Shown: positions 1 through 9,840, numbered from the stretch's first letter. The stretch is 64,000 nucleotides of DNA from Mesorhizobium sp. (GCA_004020315.1 SAQG01000015.1:32503-96502); one strand, 5' to 3'. Made by a program: numbers and translations. Notes: generated from the letters alone by a model not told the origin.

Positions 1-146
1 CGCGTCGTCTCGAAGCGTAAGACGCCGATGCGCGGATTGCCGCCCGGCGAGGCGTATTCCCAGACCGCCATGCCGCAGAGCAGCAGGAAGATGGTGCCGA
101 AGAAGGCGGCGGTCGGCCAGGTCCAGGCCATCCAGGAGAAGCTCAT
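1..146 (-). CDS. glpU: GlpU-like small membrane protein (DUF2160), 3' end outside window
   Basis: The first 48 codons are visible and the gene runs off the left edge. The ATG at 146 is followed by MSFSWMAWTWPTAAFFGTI, then a hydrophobic segment to about residue 30, then WEYASPGG. This is the usual N-terminus of the small DUF2160 membrane protein found in rhizobial glycerol ABC operons, known as GlpU. Its exact role is unsettled; it is thought to be an accessory membrane component of the importer. The ribosome binding site GGGGAGGG lies inside a duplicated copy of the glpQ 3' end (149-214). Order after glpQ supports the call. Confidence 0.8.
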   Translation of the reverse strand, partial: MSFSWMAWTWPTAAFFGTIFLLLCGMAVWEYASPGGNPRIGVLRFETT

Positions 147-148
147 AA

Positions 149-214
149 TCAAACCCTCCCCAGGGCAAAGCCTTTGGCGATGGTGTTGCGCATGAACTCT
201 TGCGTTCGTTTCAT
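149..214 (-). other. 21-codon mini-ORF made from a duplicated glpQ 3' end
   Basis: An ATG overlapping the glpQ stop (TGATG, base 214) opens a 21-codon ORF that ends just before glpU. Its last 13 residues, RNTIAKGFALGRV, repeat the glpQ C-terminus RNYIAKGFALGRV with one change. The DNA match covers about 49 bp. The copy carries the GGGGAGGG that serves as the glpU ribosome binding site. It may be translated by coupling to glpQ, or may simply be a spacer that preserves glpU initiation. There is no evidence for a functional peptide. Confidence 0.55.
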
Positions 215-1134
215 CACACCCTCCCCAGGGCAAAGCCCTTCGCGATGTAGTTGCGCACGAACCAGATGACGAGCGCGCCCGGTATGATGGTGAGCACGCC
301 GGCTGCGGCCAGCACGCCCCAGTCGAGGCCCGAGGCCGAAACCGTGCGCGTCATGATCGCAGCGATCGGTTTTGCGGCGGTCGTGGTCAGCGTCCGCGCG
401 ATCAGCAGCTCCACCCACGAGAACATGAAGCAGAAGAAGGCCGCGACGCCAACTCCGCTCGCGATCAGCGGCATGAATATTTTCAGGAAGAAGCGCGGGA
501 AGGAATAGCCGTCGATATAGGCGGTCTCGTCGATTTCCTTCGGCACGCCCGACATGAAGCCTTCAAGAATCCAGACCGCCAGCGGCACGTTGAACAGGCA
601 ATGCGCCAGCGCCACGGCGACGTGCGTGTCGATCAGGCCGAAAGCCGAATAGAGCTGGAAGAACGGCAGCGCGAACACCGCTGGTGGCGCCATGCGGTTG
701 GTGAGCAGCCAGAAGAACAGGTGCTTGTCGCCAAGGAAGCGGTAGCGCGAGAAGGCATATGCTGCCGGAAGCGCCACCGCCACGGAAATCACCGTGTTCA
801 TAACCACATAGATGATGGAGTTGATGTAGCCCCTGTACCACGACGGATCATTGAAAATGACCGCGTAGTTGGCAAGCGTCGGGTTTCTCGGCCAAAGCGA
901 GAAGGCGCCGAGAATCTCCTGGTTGGTCTTGAAGCTCATGTTGACCAGCCAGTAGATCGGCAACATCAGAAAGATGATATAGATCGTCGGCACCAGCCAC
1001 CAGAACCGTGACTCCTCACCCCGCCGCCGCATCTTGCGGGCCAGCGTGGCGTTCGCCGTCTGCGCTTCCGCTGTAGCGGGGGTTTGCCGCATCAGCGTTC
1101 GTTCGTTGGCCGTGGTTTCCTCGAGGCGTGCCAT
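214..1134 (-). CDS. glpQ: Glycerol ABC transporter permease GlpQ
   Basis: Inner-membrane permease of about 306 residues, MalG/UgpE-like, forming the channel of a glycerol importer with GlpP. A cytoplasmic lead of about 40 residues precedes the first membrane segment (FWWLVPTIYIIFLMLPIYWL). The binding-protein-dependent permease loop is visible as EIDETAYIDGYSFPRFF, which contacts the ATPases. I chose the ATG at 1134 (MARLEETT) because it follows the glpP stop directly, with GGAGCGG upstream; an in-frame ATG at 1149 would overlap glpP. Order glpP-glpQ-glpU matches the Rhizobium operon. The family assignment is firm; glycerol as substrate is inferred from glpD and the GlpS/GlpT type. Confidence 0.88.
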   Translation of the reverse strand: MARLEETTANERTLMRQTPATAEAQTANATLARKMRRRGEESRFWWLVPTIYIIFLMLPIYWLVNMSFKTNQEILGAFSLWPRNPTLANYAVIFNDPSWYRGYINSIIYVVMNTVISVAVALPAAYAFSRYRFLGDKHLFFWLLTNRMAPPAVFALPFFQLYSAFGLIDTHVAVALAHCLFNVPLAVWILEGFMSGVPKEIDETAYIDGYSFPRFFLKIFMPLIASGVGVAAFFCFMFSWVELLIARTLTTTAAKPIAAIMTRTVSASGLDWGVLAAAGVLTIIPGALVIWFVRNYIAKGFALGRV

Positions 1135-1135
1135 C

Positions 1136-2002
1136 TCACCGCTCCGCATCGTAGGCTGTCATGACGGTGTAGAACACCCAGGACAGGAGCATGATAATCA
1201 GGAAATAGACGATCGACATGGCCGCCGCTTCACCAAGGTTGAACTCCCCGATGGCGAGCTTCACCAGATCGATCGACAGGAAAGTGGTGGTGTTACCGGG
1301 CCCGCCGCCGGTGACGACGAACGGTTCGGTGTAGATCATGAAACTGTCCATGAAGCGCAGCAGAACCGCGATCAGCAGCACGCGGTTCATCTTCGGCAGC
1401 TGGATGTAGCGGAAGATTGCCCAGCGCGACGCTCCGTCGATCTTGGCCGCCTGATAATAGGCGTCGGGGATCGAGACCAATCCTGCGTAGCAGAGCAAGA
1501 CGACGAGGCTCGTCCAGTGCCAGACGTCCATGACGATGACAGTGACCCAGGCGTCGAACGGGTCGTTGACATAATTGTAGTTGAAGCCGAGCGCCCGCAG
1601 CGTATATCCGAGCAGGCCGATATCGACGCGGCCGAACACCTGCCAGATCGTGCCGACGACGTTCCAGGGAATGAGCAGCGGCAGCGCCATCAGCACCAGG
1701 CAGACCGGAACGCCCCAGCCCTTCTTCGGCATGTTGAGCGCGATGAAGATGCCGAGTGGAATCTCGATGATGAGGATGATGGCCGAGAAGACCAGGTTGC
1801 GGCCCATCGCTTCCCAAAACCGGTCGGAATGCAGGATTTCCTCGAACCATTCCGAGCCCGCCCAGAAGAAGACGTTGTTGCCGAACGTGTCCTGCACCGA
1901 ATAATTCACGACCGTCATCAGCGGGATGATCGCCGAGAAAGCCACCAGCAAGAGCACCGGCAGCACCATGAACCAGGCTTTGTTGTTCCAGGTCCTTTCC
2001 AT
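1136..2002 (-). CDS. glpP: Glycerol ABC transporter permease GlpP
   Basis: Permease of 288 residues, MalF/UgpA-like, partner of GlpQ. It begins MERTWNNKAWFMVLPVLLL with the first membrane helix near the N-terminus. The EAA loop is recognisable as YYQAAKIDGASRWAIFRYI. The start ATG at 2002 follows the glpT stop by two bases (TGAGCATG) and has GGGAGG upstream, indicating translational coupling. It has the usual six-helix size. It moves substrate across the inner membrane with energy from GlpS/GlpT. Confidence 0.88.
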   Translation of the reverse strand: MERTWNNKAWFMVLPVLLLVAFSAIIPLMTVVNYSVQDTFGNNVFFWAGSEWFEEILHSDRFWEAMGRNLVFSAIILIIEIPLGIFIALNMPKKGWGVPVCLVLMALPLLIPWNVVGTIWQVFGRVDIGLLGYTLRALGFNYNYVNDPFDAWVTVIVMDVWHWTSLVVLLCYAGLVSIPDAYYQAAKIDGASRWAIFRYIQLPKMNRVLLIAVLLRFMDSFMIYTEPFVVTGGGPGNTTTFLSIDLVKLAIGEFNLGEAAAMSIVYFLIIMLLSWVFYTVMTAYDAER

Positions 2003-2004
2003 GC

Positions 2005-3075
<1,071 letters not shown>

Positions 3076-3087
3076 GTGCCCTCCTCC

Positions 3088-4170
3088 TCAAGCCGCCAGC
3101 ATGTGTGGCGGCGCGGCCGAGCGGCCGTTCGCGTCGAACACCATGATGTGCCGCGGGTCGATGAACACCTCGACAGTCTGGTCCGGCTCGAACACCAGGA
3201 TGCCGTGCTCCAGCATGACCCAGCGGACATCGGCGAAGTCGAGATGCACAAAGCTTTCAGAACCGGTGATTTCGGTGACCGACACCTTGGCTCGCACCGC
3301 CACCGCCGACGGGCTCGGCCGGGCAAGAGAGAGATGGTGGGGCTGGAAGCCGATCGTGTAACTCGTATCGGCAATACCGGCGAGTTCAGCCGGCACCGGG
3401 AGGTTCACCCCACCATCAAGAAGGAAGCTCGAGCCGCTCTTCTTCAGCACGATCGTGTTGAGCGGCGGATCGGCGAAAGTCTTGGCCGTAACGAGGTCGT
3501 TCGGCCTGCGGAAGACGTCGATCGTCGGGCCGAACTGAGTGATGCGGCCTTCGGAAAGCGTCGCCGTGTTGCCGCCAAGCAGCAAGGCTTCGTGCGGCTC
3601 CGTGGTGGCGTAGACGAAGATGGTACCGGTTGCCGCGAAGATTTTCGGCAATTCCGCACGCAGCTCCTCGCGCAGCTTATAGTCGAGGTTGGCGAGCGGC
3701 TCGTCGAGCAGCACGAGGCTGGCGTTCTTCACGATGGCGCGCGCCAGCGCAGTGCGCTGCTGCTGACCGCCGGAGAGGCTGAGCGGGGTGCGGTCGAGAT
3801 AGGGCGTCAGCTTGAGAAGGGCTGCGGCATTGCGCACTTCCTTGTCGATCTTTGCCCGCTCGGTGCCAGCCACCCTCAGCGGCGAAGCGATGTTCTCGTA
3901 GACGGTCATCGCCGGATAGTTGATGAACTGCTGGTAAACCATGGCGACGTTGCGCTTTTGCACCGGGATGCCGGTGACATCCTTGCCATCGAACCAGACC
4001 GAGCCGGATGTCGGCACATCGAGGCCGGCCATCAGCCGCATCAGGCTGGTCTTGCCGGAAAGCGTTGGCCCGAGAAGGACGTTGAGCGAGCCGTGCTGAA
4101 GCGTCAGCGACACGTCGCGTATATGCTCCGCCGCGCCGACCGTCTTCGTCACGTTTCTCAGTTCCAGCAT
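3088..4170 (-). CDS. glpS: Glycerol ABC transporter ATPase GlpS
   Basis: ABC ATPase of 360 residues, start ATG at 4170 with GGGAGGAGG upstream. Walker A is GPTLSGKTS, the signature LSGGQQQRTALARA is canonical, and Walker B is LVLLDEPLANLD. The H-loop reads YATTEPHEA where MalK-type proteins have VTHDQ, so the switch histidine appears replaced by threonine. With GlpT's degenerate signature this predicts one consensus and one degenerate ATP site. A C-terminal OB-like regulatory part is present. First transporter gene after glpD. Confidence 0.88.
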   Translation of the reverse strand: MLELRNVTKTVGAAEHIRDVSLTLQHGSLNVLLGPTLSGKTSLMRLMAGLDVPTSGSVWFDGKDVTGIPVQKRNVAMVYQQFINYPAMTVYENIASPLRVAGTERAKIDKEVRNAAALLKLTPYLDRTPLSLSGGQQQRTALARAIVKNASLVLLDEPLANLDYKLREELRAELPKIFAATGTIFVYATTEPHEALLLGGNTATLSEGRITQFGPTIDVFRRPNDLVTAKTFADPPLNTIVLKKSGSSFLLDGGVNLPVPAELAGIADTSYTIGFQPHHLSLARPSPSAVAVRAKVSVTEITGSESFVHLDFADVRWVMLEHGILVFEPDQTVEVFIDPRHIMVFDANGRSAAPPHMLAA

Positions 4171-4198
4171 GATGCCTCCTCCCAGGCTTTCTGCATGA

Positions 4199-5725
4199 CT
4201 ATTCGGCAGCCGCGACATGGCGCCGGCTTATCCCGCGCATGAATTCGTCGAGCGCTGCTGCCTGCTCGCGGCTCAGATGCAGGCCGCGCTTGGTCCTGCG
4301 CCACAATACATCTTCGGCCGTCATCGCCCATTCATTTTGAACGAGGTATCGCACCTCGGCCTCGTAGAGATCGGCGCCAAAGTTGCGGCCAAGGTCGGCA
4401 TTCGATCTGGCGAGGCCCAGCAGCATCCTGGCGCGCGTTCCGTAAAGCCGGGTCAAGCGGCGCGCCAGACGCGCGTCGAGGAACGGATAGGCCGTTTTCA
4501 GTTTCGCTACTTCGGCGTCGAACCCGCTCGCCGGGAAATCGCCGCCCGGAAGCGGCGCGTTTGCCGTCCACGGCTTGCCGCGCTTGCCGAGAAAACCCTC
4601 GATTTTCTCGAGCATGGATCCCGACAGCCGGCGATAGGTGGTGATCTTGCCACCGAACGTGTTGATGATTGGCGCCGCGCCTTCGCCGCCGTCGGTCTTC
4701 AGCACATAATCGCGGGTCGCTTCCTGCGCCTTCGAGGCGCCGTCGTCATAAAGCGGGCGCACGGCCGAATAGGTCCAGACGATGTCCGAACGCTTGACCG
4801 GCTGCGCGAAATATTCGCTCGCCGCAGCACAGAGATAATCGACCTCGGCGTCGCTGATCTTCACATCATGCGGGTCGCCAGCATAGTCCTGGTCGGTGGT
4901 GCCGATCAGCGTGAACTCTTCCTCGTAGGGGATGGCAAAGATGATGCGGCCATCCTTGTTCTGGAAGAAATAGGCGCGCGGATCGTCGAATTTCTTGCCG
5001 ATGACGATATGGCTGCCCTGTACCAGCCGGACATTGTGCACGTCGTTCAAGCCGACCGTAGCCGACAGCACATGGTCGACCCATGGACCGGCGGCATTGA
5101 CCAAAAGCCGCGCCTTGACCTCTTCGGTCTCCCCGGTTTGCGTGTTTTCCAGTCTAACCGTCCAGAGCTCGCCTTCACGGCGTGCGCCGATGACTTTCGT
5201 GCGGGTTCGGATCGTTGCGCCGCGATCGGCGGCGTCGCGGGCGTTCAGGGCCACCAGCCGCGCATCGTTGACCCAGGCGTCGGAATATTCGAAGGCCTTG
5301 CGAAACAACGGCTTCAGCGGCTTGCCGGCTGGGTCCTTCGCCATGTCCAGCGTCTTGGTCGCCGGCAGCAATTTGCGCCCGCCAATATGGTCGTAAAGGA
5401 AAAGGCCGAGCCTGATCAGCCAGGCCGGGCGCAGGCCCTTGGCATAGGGCAGCACGAAGCGCATCGGCCAGATGATGTGCGGCGCGTTCTTCCAGAGAAT
5501 TTCGCGTTCCATCAGCGCTTCGCGCACCAGGCGGAACTCGTAGAACTCAAGATAGCGCAAGCCGCCATGGATCAGTTTGGTCGAGCCGGAGGACGTGCCG
5601 CTGGCCAGATCGTTCATTTCGGCAAGGAAGACCGAGTAGCCGCGCCCAACCGCATCGCGGGCAATGCCGCAACCGTTGATTCCGCCACCGATGACGAAGA
5701 TGTCATGGATCGGAGGTGCGCCCAC
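4199..5725 (-). CDS. glpD: Aerobic glycerol-3-phosphate dehydrogenase GlpD
   Basis: FAD-dependent, membrane-associated enzyme of 508 residues that oxidises glycerol 3-phosphate to dihydroxyacetone phosphate and passes electrons to quinone. The N-terminal dinucleotide motif is DIFVIGGGINGCGIARDA. The family signatures SGTSSGSTKLIHGGLRYLE and a C-terminal GlpD domain (TAEDVLWRRTKRGLH) are visible. The start is GTG at 5725 with GGGAGG seven bases upstream. It is the first gene of the glp uptake operon, so uptake and catabolism are probably co-expressed under GlpR. No glycerol kinase gene is in view. Confidence 0.95.
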   Translation of the reverse strand: MGAPPIHDIFVIGGGINGCGIARDAVGRGYSVFLAEMNDLASGTSSGSTKLIHGGLRYLEFYEFRLVREALMEREILWKNAPHIIWPMRFVLPYAKGLRPAWLIRLGLFLYDHIGGRKLLPATKTLDMAKDPAGKPLKPLFRKAFEYSDAWVNDARLVALNARDAADRGATIRTRTKVIGARREGELWTVRLENTQTGETEEVKARLLVNAAGPWVDHVLSATVGLNDVHNVRLVQGSHIVIGKKFDDPRAYFFQNKDGRIIFAIPYEEEFTLIGTTDQDYAGDPHDVKISDAEVDYLCAAASEYFAQPVKRSDIVWTYSAVRPLYDDGASKAQEATRDYVLKTDGGEGAAPIINTFGGKITTYRRLSGSMLEKIEGFLGKRGKPWTANAPLPGGDFPASGFDAEVAKLKTAYPFLDARLARRLTRLYGTRARMLLGLARSNADLGRNFGADLYEAEVRYLVQNEWAMTAEDVLWRRTKRGLHLSREQAAALDEFMRGISRRHVAAAE

Positions 5726-5754
5726 AATAGTCCTCCCGGATTTCGCATTGCAGC

Positions 5755-5830
5755 ATTTTTAGGTTTTTACGAAACCGTAGCGGGATTATTTCGAAATGGG
5801 AACGAATGTCAAACGAAATATAAACAGCGG
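5755..5830 (-). promoter_or_regulatory. glpD promoter region with GlpR-like half-sites
   Basis: The 126-base gap upstream of glpD holds a cluster of TTCG/CGAA elements: TTTTACGAAACC near 5765, the palindrome ATTTCGAAAT at 5788-5797, GAACGAAT near 5800 and AAACGAAAT at 5811-5819. DeoR-family GlpR proteins bind TTCG-rich palindromes, and similar elements lie upstream of glpR. Repression by GlpR is an inference from position and motif. Confidence 0.5.
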
Positions 5831-5851
5831 CAGTTGCCGCAACGGCACCCT

Positions 5852-6619
5852 CTAGGAGAGCGACGTTTCGATCAGTTGAACCTCTGCTTCCTGGCAGATC
5901 TTGCGCACCGACGGGATGTCGCAGCGGTCGGTGATGAAGGTGTTGACCTGCGACAGATGGCCGATGCGGACCGGCGCTGTACGCTCGAACTTGGTCTGGT
6001 CGGAAACGAGGATGACATGCCGGGCATTGGCGATGATCGCCTGCGCCACCTTCACTTCACGAAAATCGAAATCGAGCAGCGCACCGTCATGGTCGATCGC
6101 CGAGGCGCCAATCACCGCGTAGTCGACCTTGAACTGCCTGATGAAATCGACCGCCGCCTCGCCGACCACGCCACCGTCGGAACCACGCACAACGCCGCCG
6201 GCAATAACAACTTCGATGGAAGGATATATGCGCATCCTGTTGGCAACGTTGATATTATTGGTAATCACCATCAAACCAGTATGATCAAGGAGCGCCTTGC
6301 TGACCGACTCAGTCGTGGTGCCGATATTGATGAACAGCGAGGCATTGTCCGGGATCAGCCTGGCTGCTGCGCGGCCGATCGCCTCCTTCTCCTCGGCAGC
6401 GATCTTGCGTCTCGCCTCATATTCCATGTTCTCGATGCCGGACGGGAACAGCGCACCGCCATGAACGCGCGACAGCAGCCGCTGGTCGCACAGGTCGTTG
6501 AGATCCTTGCGGATGGTCTGCGGCGTCACGTTGAAATGCGTCGCCAGATCGTCGACCAGCACGCGGCCATTGTCCTTGGCCATCTGGATGATTTCGGAAT
6601 GACGCGGCGACAGATACAT
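5852..6619 (-). CDS. glpR: DeoR-family transcriptional regulator GlpR
   Basis: Regulator of 255 residues. The N-terminal DeoR winged helix (MYLSPRHSEIIQMAKDNGRV, then TPQTIRKDLNDLCDQ as recognition helix) is followed by a sugar-phosphate-binding DeoRC domain (GTTTESVSKAL, VVIAGG, DFDFREVKVAQAII). The start ATG at 6619 has GGGAG upstream and gives the normal family N-terminus; the reading frame extends further upstream without conserved sequence. Its position directly upstream of glpD and shared TTCG/CGAA elements make it the likely glycerol-3-phosphate-responsive repressor of the glp genes and itself. Confidence 0.88.
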   Translation of the reverse strand: MYLSPRHSEIIQMAKDNGRVLVDDLATHFNVTPQTIRKDLNDLCDQRLLSRVHGGALFPSGIENMEYEARRKIAAEEKEAIGRAAARLIPDNASLFINIGTTTESVSKALLDHTGLMVITNNINVANRMRIYPSIEVVIAGGVVRGSDGGVVGEAAVDFIRQFKVDYAVIGASAIDHDGALLDFDFREVKVAQAIIANARHVILVSDQTKFERTAPVRIGHLSQVNTFITDRCDIPSVRKICQEAEVQLIETSLS

Positions 6620-6633
6620 TGGGGGAAGCTCCC

Positions 6634-6669
6634 GTTTTCGTTTTTCTTGTCTATAGCGGAAAACGAAAG
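6634..6669 (-). promoter_or_regulatory. Inverted TTTTCGTTTT / AAAACGAAAG element upstream of glpR
   Basis: GTTTTCGTTTTT (6634-6645) and GAAAACGAAAG (6659-6669) form an inverted pair just upstream of the glpR start. The same half-site type occurs before glpD. The likely role is GlpR autoregulation, inferred from motif sharing only. Confidence 0.5.
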
Positions 6670-6751
6670 TAATGAAAAGGCATAAGCCGGCTAACGAAAT
6701 TCCATGCGTCCAAAAGACAAACCTCGACGCAACCTTGCCGACCAATTCAAC

Positions 6752-8164
6752 TCAACCCAGACCGCGGGCGACTTCGGTGATGACCTCGAAGGCGGTGTCG
6801 ACATCCTCCGCCGTCGTCTCGAACTGGCCGACCTGAAAGCGGATCGCGACCTGTCCGTCCACCCGTGTCGGTGTCAGGTAGATGCGGCCATCGTCATTGA
6901 TCGTATTGACCAGCCGCAGATTGTGTTCGTCCGAATCGATGCCGGTCGCCGTCAGATGCCGGAACGAGAACAGCGACAGCATCGGCTCCGTGACGATCTC
7001 GAAATCCGGTTCCCTGGCCAGCCGCTCGGCCAGGCCTTCGCTCCAGGCGACATGGTTGCGAATCATGGTCCGGAGATTTTCCAGCCCGTGGGCGCGCAGC
7101 AGGAACCAGAGTTTCAGTGCGCGAAAGCGCCGCCCGAGCGGCACCGACCATTCGGAATAGTTGATGATGCCGTCGCGGCCAGGCGTCTTCAGGTAATCCG
7201 GCTTGATGGCGAGCGTCCGCACCAGGTCTTCCGGCCGGCGGATGAACTGCATCGAGCAGTCGAACTGCGCGCCCAGCCATTTGTGTGGGTTGAAGACGAT
7301 GGAATCCGCCTGCTCCACGCCCGCCCAGAAATGCCGGTATTCCGGACATATCATCGCCGATCCGGCCCAGGCGGCATCGACATGCAGATAGAGCCCGTGC
7401 CGTTTCGCTACAGCGGCGACTTCGGCGATGTCATCAGTGCCGCCGGTGCTGGTGCCGCCGACACAAGCGATGATGCCGGCCGGCAGCATGCCCGCTTCCC
7501 GATCGGCGACGATCGCCGCTTCGAGGGCTGCGACATCCATGGCGCGAAGACGGCCGGCAACCGGAATGCGCACGAGATTCTCCTCGCCGATGCCCGACAC
7601 CCAGATCGCCCGATCGATGGAGGTATGGACCTGGTCGGAAGAATAGACGCGCAATATCGGCTGACCTTGCAGGCCCTTCTTGTTGCCCTGCCAGTCGAGC
7701 GCGCGCTCGCGCATGGTCAGCACGGCGGCGAGCGTCGCCGACGACGCCGAATCCTGTATGACGCCGGAAAAGCCTACCGGCAGGCCAAGCGCCTGACGCA
7801 TCCAGTCGACGACACGCGTCTCGAGTTCGGTCGCTGCCGGCGAAGTCTGCCAGAGCATGCATTGCGCGGCCATCACCGAGACCAGATACTCGGCTACCAC
7901 CGAGACCGGTGCGGCATTGGCCGGGAAATAGGCGAAGAAGCGCGGATGCTGCCAATGCGTCATGCCCGGCAGGATCTTTTGCTCGAAATCCGCGAAGATT
8001 GCCTGCATCGTTCCGCTATTTTCCGGCGGCGAGACATCGATGCTTCTAGAGATTTCGCCCGGCTCGACAAGCGGTCGCACCGGTCTTTCGCGAAGCGTGC
8101 TTCTGTAGGCGGCACCCCATTCGGCCGCATGCAGCGACCATTCCCGGAATTCGTTGCTGTTCAT
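6752..8164 (-). CDS. Pyridoxal-dependent (group II) decarboxylase, aromatic amino acid type
   Basis: PLP fold-type I enzyme of 470 residues in the DDC/TDC/GAD family. The PLP lysine is visible in VFNPHKWLG, with the preceding LHVDAAWAGSA supplying the conserved Asp and Ala that contact the cofactor ring. The N-terminal motif HPRFFAYFP is typical of aromatic-L-amino-acid decarboxylases. The ATG at 8164 has GGAGAG upstream. It would decarboxylate an amino acid to an amine, but the substrate cannot be read from sequence. It sits 54 bases downstream of the Anbu gene on the same strand and could be co-transcribed with that cluster. Confidence 0.82.
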   Translation of the reverse strand: MNSNEFREWSLHAAEWGAAYRSTLRERPVRPLVEPGEISRSIDVSPPENSGTMQAIFADFEQKILPGMTHWQHPRFFAYFPANAAPVSVVAEYLVSVMAAQCMLWQTSPAATELETRVVDWMRQALGLPVGFSGVIQDSASSATLAAVLTMRERALDWQGNKKGLQGQPILRVYSSDQVHTSIDRAIWVSGIGEENLVRIPVAGRLRAMDVAALEAAIVADREAGMLPAGIIACVGGTSTGGTDDIAEVAAVAKRHGLYLHVDAAWAGSAMICPEYRHFWAGVEQADSIVFNPHKWLGAQFDCSMQFIRRPEDLVRTLAIKPDYLKTPGRDGIINYSEWSVPLGRRFRALKLWFLLRAHGLENLRTMIRNHVAWSEGLAERLAREPDFEIVTEPMLSLFSFRHLTATGIDSDEHNLRLVNTINDDGRIYLTPTRVDGQVAIRFQVGQFETTAEDVDTAFEVITEVARGLG

Positions 8165-8218
8165 CTTACTCTCCGTCGCATCGAGCCCGTGATCAAAGAG
8201 CACGAAAAACGGAGGCTT

Positions 8219-8950
8219 TCATTCGGGAAAATCAGGCAGGCTCGCAAAGGCGGTCTTCAGCGCGTTCGACCAGCCGTCTGAGATGGTGCGGTAGTATTGA
8301 TCGTCCTGGGCTATCCGCTTCTTCAGGCTGACCTTGTAGGCGTCCTTTTCGTAGAACAGCAGGTCGAGCGGCAGACCGACCGACAGGTTCGATTTCAGTG
8401 TCGAGTCGAACGACACCAGCAGCAATTTCACCGTCTCGGCGAAGCTCATCGTCTTTTCGTAGGCACGGATGATGATCGGCTTGCCGTATTTGGTCTCGCC
8501 GATCTGGAAAAACGGCGTGTCGTCGGTCGACTCGATGAAATTGCCTTCCGGATAGATCATGAACAGCCGCGGCGCGCTGCCCTTGATCTGGCCGCCGAGG
8601 ATGAAGGAGGCGTTGAAATAGGAATCCGCCTTGTCGCCGGACGGCGACGAATTGACGATGACTTCCTTGACGGTGTCGCCGACCACCCGCACCGTCTGGT
8701 ACATGGAGGGAGTTTCGAGCAGTGTCGGGTGGCGATCGCCAATTGCCTTGGTGCGCTCGTCGAGCAAACTGACGACGGCTTGCGTCGTCGCCAGATTGCC
8801 GGCCGACATCAGCACGATGACGCGCTCGCCCGGCTCCTCCCAGACATGCATCTTCTTGAAGGTCGAGATCGAATCCATGCCGGCATTGGTACGCGTGTCC
8901 GACATGAACACGAGCCCGCGATCGATCTTCAGGCCGACGCAATAGGTCAT
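8219..8950 (-). CDS. Anbu-type proteasome-like protease
   Basis: Protein of 243 residues beginning MTYCVGLKIDRGLVFMSDTR. After removal of Met, Thr1 would be the N-terminal nucleophile, and Asp17 and a lysine at about 32-33 fit the proteasome/HslV catalytic set. This is the Anbu (ancestral beta subunit) family, which forms open-ring Ntn-hydrolase assemblies. Natural substrates are not established. Family knowledge links Anbu with alpha-E, transglutaminase-like and CP-ATP-grasp genes; all three lie immediately upstream on the same strand. Last of the four-gene set, 32 bases after the transglutaminase-like gene. Confidence 0.88.
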   Translation of the reverse strand: MTYCVGLKIDRGLVFMSDTRTNAGMDSISTFKKMHVWEEPGERVIVLMSAGNLATTQAVVSLLDERTKAIGDRHPTLLETPSMYQTVRVVGDTVKEVIVNSSPSGDKADSYFNASFILGGQIKGSAPRLFMIYPEGNFIESTDDTPFFQIGETKYGKPIIIRAYEKTMSFAETVKLLLVSFDSTLKSNLSVGLPLDLLFYEKDAYKVSLKKRIAQDDQYYRTISDGWSNALKTAFASLPDFPE

Positions 8951-8982
8951 CGAATCTCTTTGGCAGCAAATCTTGCCGGGGA

Positions 8983-9777
8983 TTACTGCTCCACGGTGAC
9001 GGTGACCGCAAGCTGTTCTTCCGCTTGTCCCAGCCGAATTCCCGACACCGGTGTTGCGTCGCGGTAATCGCGGCCCGTCGCCACCTTTACATAGCGTTCG
9101 TCGGGCGAAATGCCGTTGGCGACGTCGAACGCGACCCAGCCGAGGCCTGCAACATGTGCCTCGGCCCAGGCATGGCTTGCCGCCTGCTCGACCGCCGCAT
9201 CCATCATCAGGTAGCCGCTGACATAGCGCGACGGAAACCCCATGGCGCGCGCGGCGGCGGCAAAGATGTGGCTGTGGTCCTGGCAGACGCCGGTCTTGAG
9301 CGCCAGCGCGTCCTCGGCCGGGGTCGCCGCGTTAGTGGTGCCCGGCGTATACGCGACGCGCTCGCCGATCACGGCCATCAGCCGGTGCAATCTTTCGATA
9401 TCGGTCCCCTCGCCGACCGATGCCGCGAGTTCGCGAATGCCGCTACCGATGGTCGTCAACGGCGTCTCGTCGCAAAACAGCCAGAGCGGCGCGAAACCCT
9501 GATGTGGCCCGGAGACGCCTGATGTGTCGCGTGTCACCACCTCGCCTGATGCCTCGACGGTGATGAAATCGCGCTCGCCTTCGACGCTCAACAGCCGCGT
9601 GTCATTGCCGTAATGGTCGGTGAAACGCACTTCCTCGCGCGCCCCTTCGATCTTCAGCGCCCAGGATAAAACGGTCTGTGTCGATCCGCTGACCGGAAGC
9701 AGCCGCAGCCGCTGCAACAGATAGTGCACCGGCGCATCGTAGCGGTATTCGGTCCGGTGAGTGATCTTCAGCCGCAT
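8983..9777 (-). CDS. Transglutaminase-like cysteine protease of the Anbu cluster
   Basis: Protein of 264 residues with an N-terminal bacterial transglutaminase-associated domain (MRLKITHRTEYRYDAPVHYL) and a C-terminal transglutaminase core. The triad is visible: Cys in GVCQDHSHIF, His in ASHAWAEAH, Asp in WVAFDVANG. The ATG at 9777 has GGGGA/GAGA upstream; the reading frame continues upstream only through a palindromic repeat. Such proteins are predicted to cleave or form amide bonds. Lies between the alpha-E and Anbu genes. Confidence 0.87.
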   Translation of the reverse strand: MRLKITHRTEYRYDAPVHYLLQRLRLLPVSGSTQTVLSWALKIEGAREEVRFTDHYGNDTRLLSVEGERDFITVEASGEVVTRDTSGVSGPHQGFAPLWLFCDETPLTTIGSGIRELAASVGEGTDIERLHRLMAVIGERVAYTPGTTNAATPAEDALALKTGVCQDHSHIFAAAARAMGFPSRYVSGYLMMDAAVEQAASHAWAEAHVAGLGWVAFDVANGISPDERYVKVATGRDYRDATPVSGIRLGQAEEQLAVTVTVEQ

Positions 9778-9791
9778 TGCTCTCGTCCCCT

Positions 9792-9840
9792 GAGCATGAT
9801 CTTTTCCGGAAACCGGCTTCCACTTTCCGGGATCATGCTC
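9792..9840. repeat. Palindromic element, P1 family (GCATGATC arms)
   Basis: Arms GAGCATGATC (9792-9801) and GATCATGCTC (9831-9840) surround an inner inverted TTTCCGG/CCGGAAA core. Similar elements with GCGCATGATC-type arms occur near 49.6, 52.4, 56.9 and 59.5 kb. It sits inside the Anbu operon, and its right arm contains the first two bases of the alpha-E gene's TGA stop (9839-9841). Confidence 0.8.

Noticed and set aside
4217..6685. Plus-strand open frame of 822 codons opposite glpD and glpR
   Set aside because: Spans two clear minus-strand genes and their promoter; composition is typical of antisense frames.
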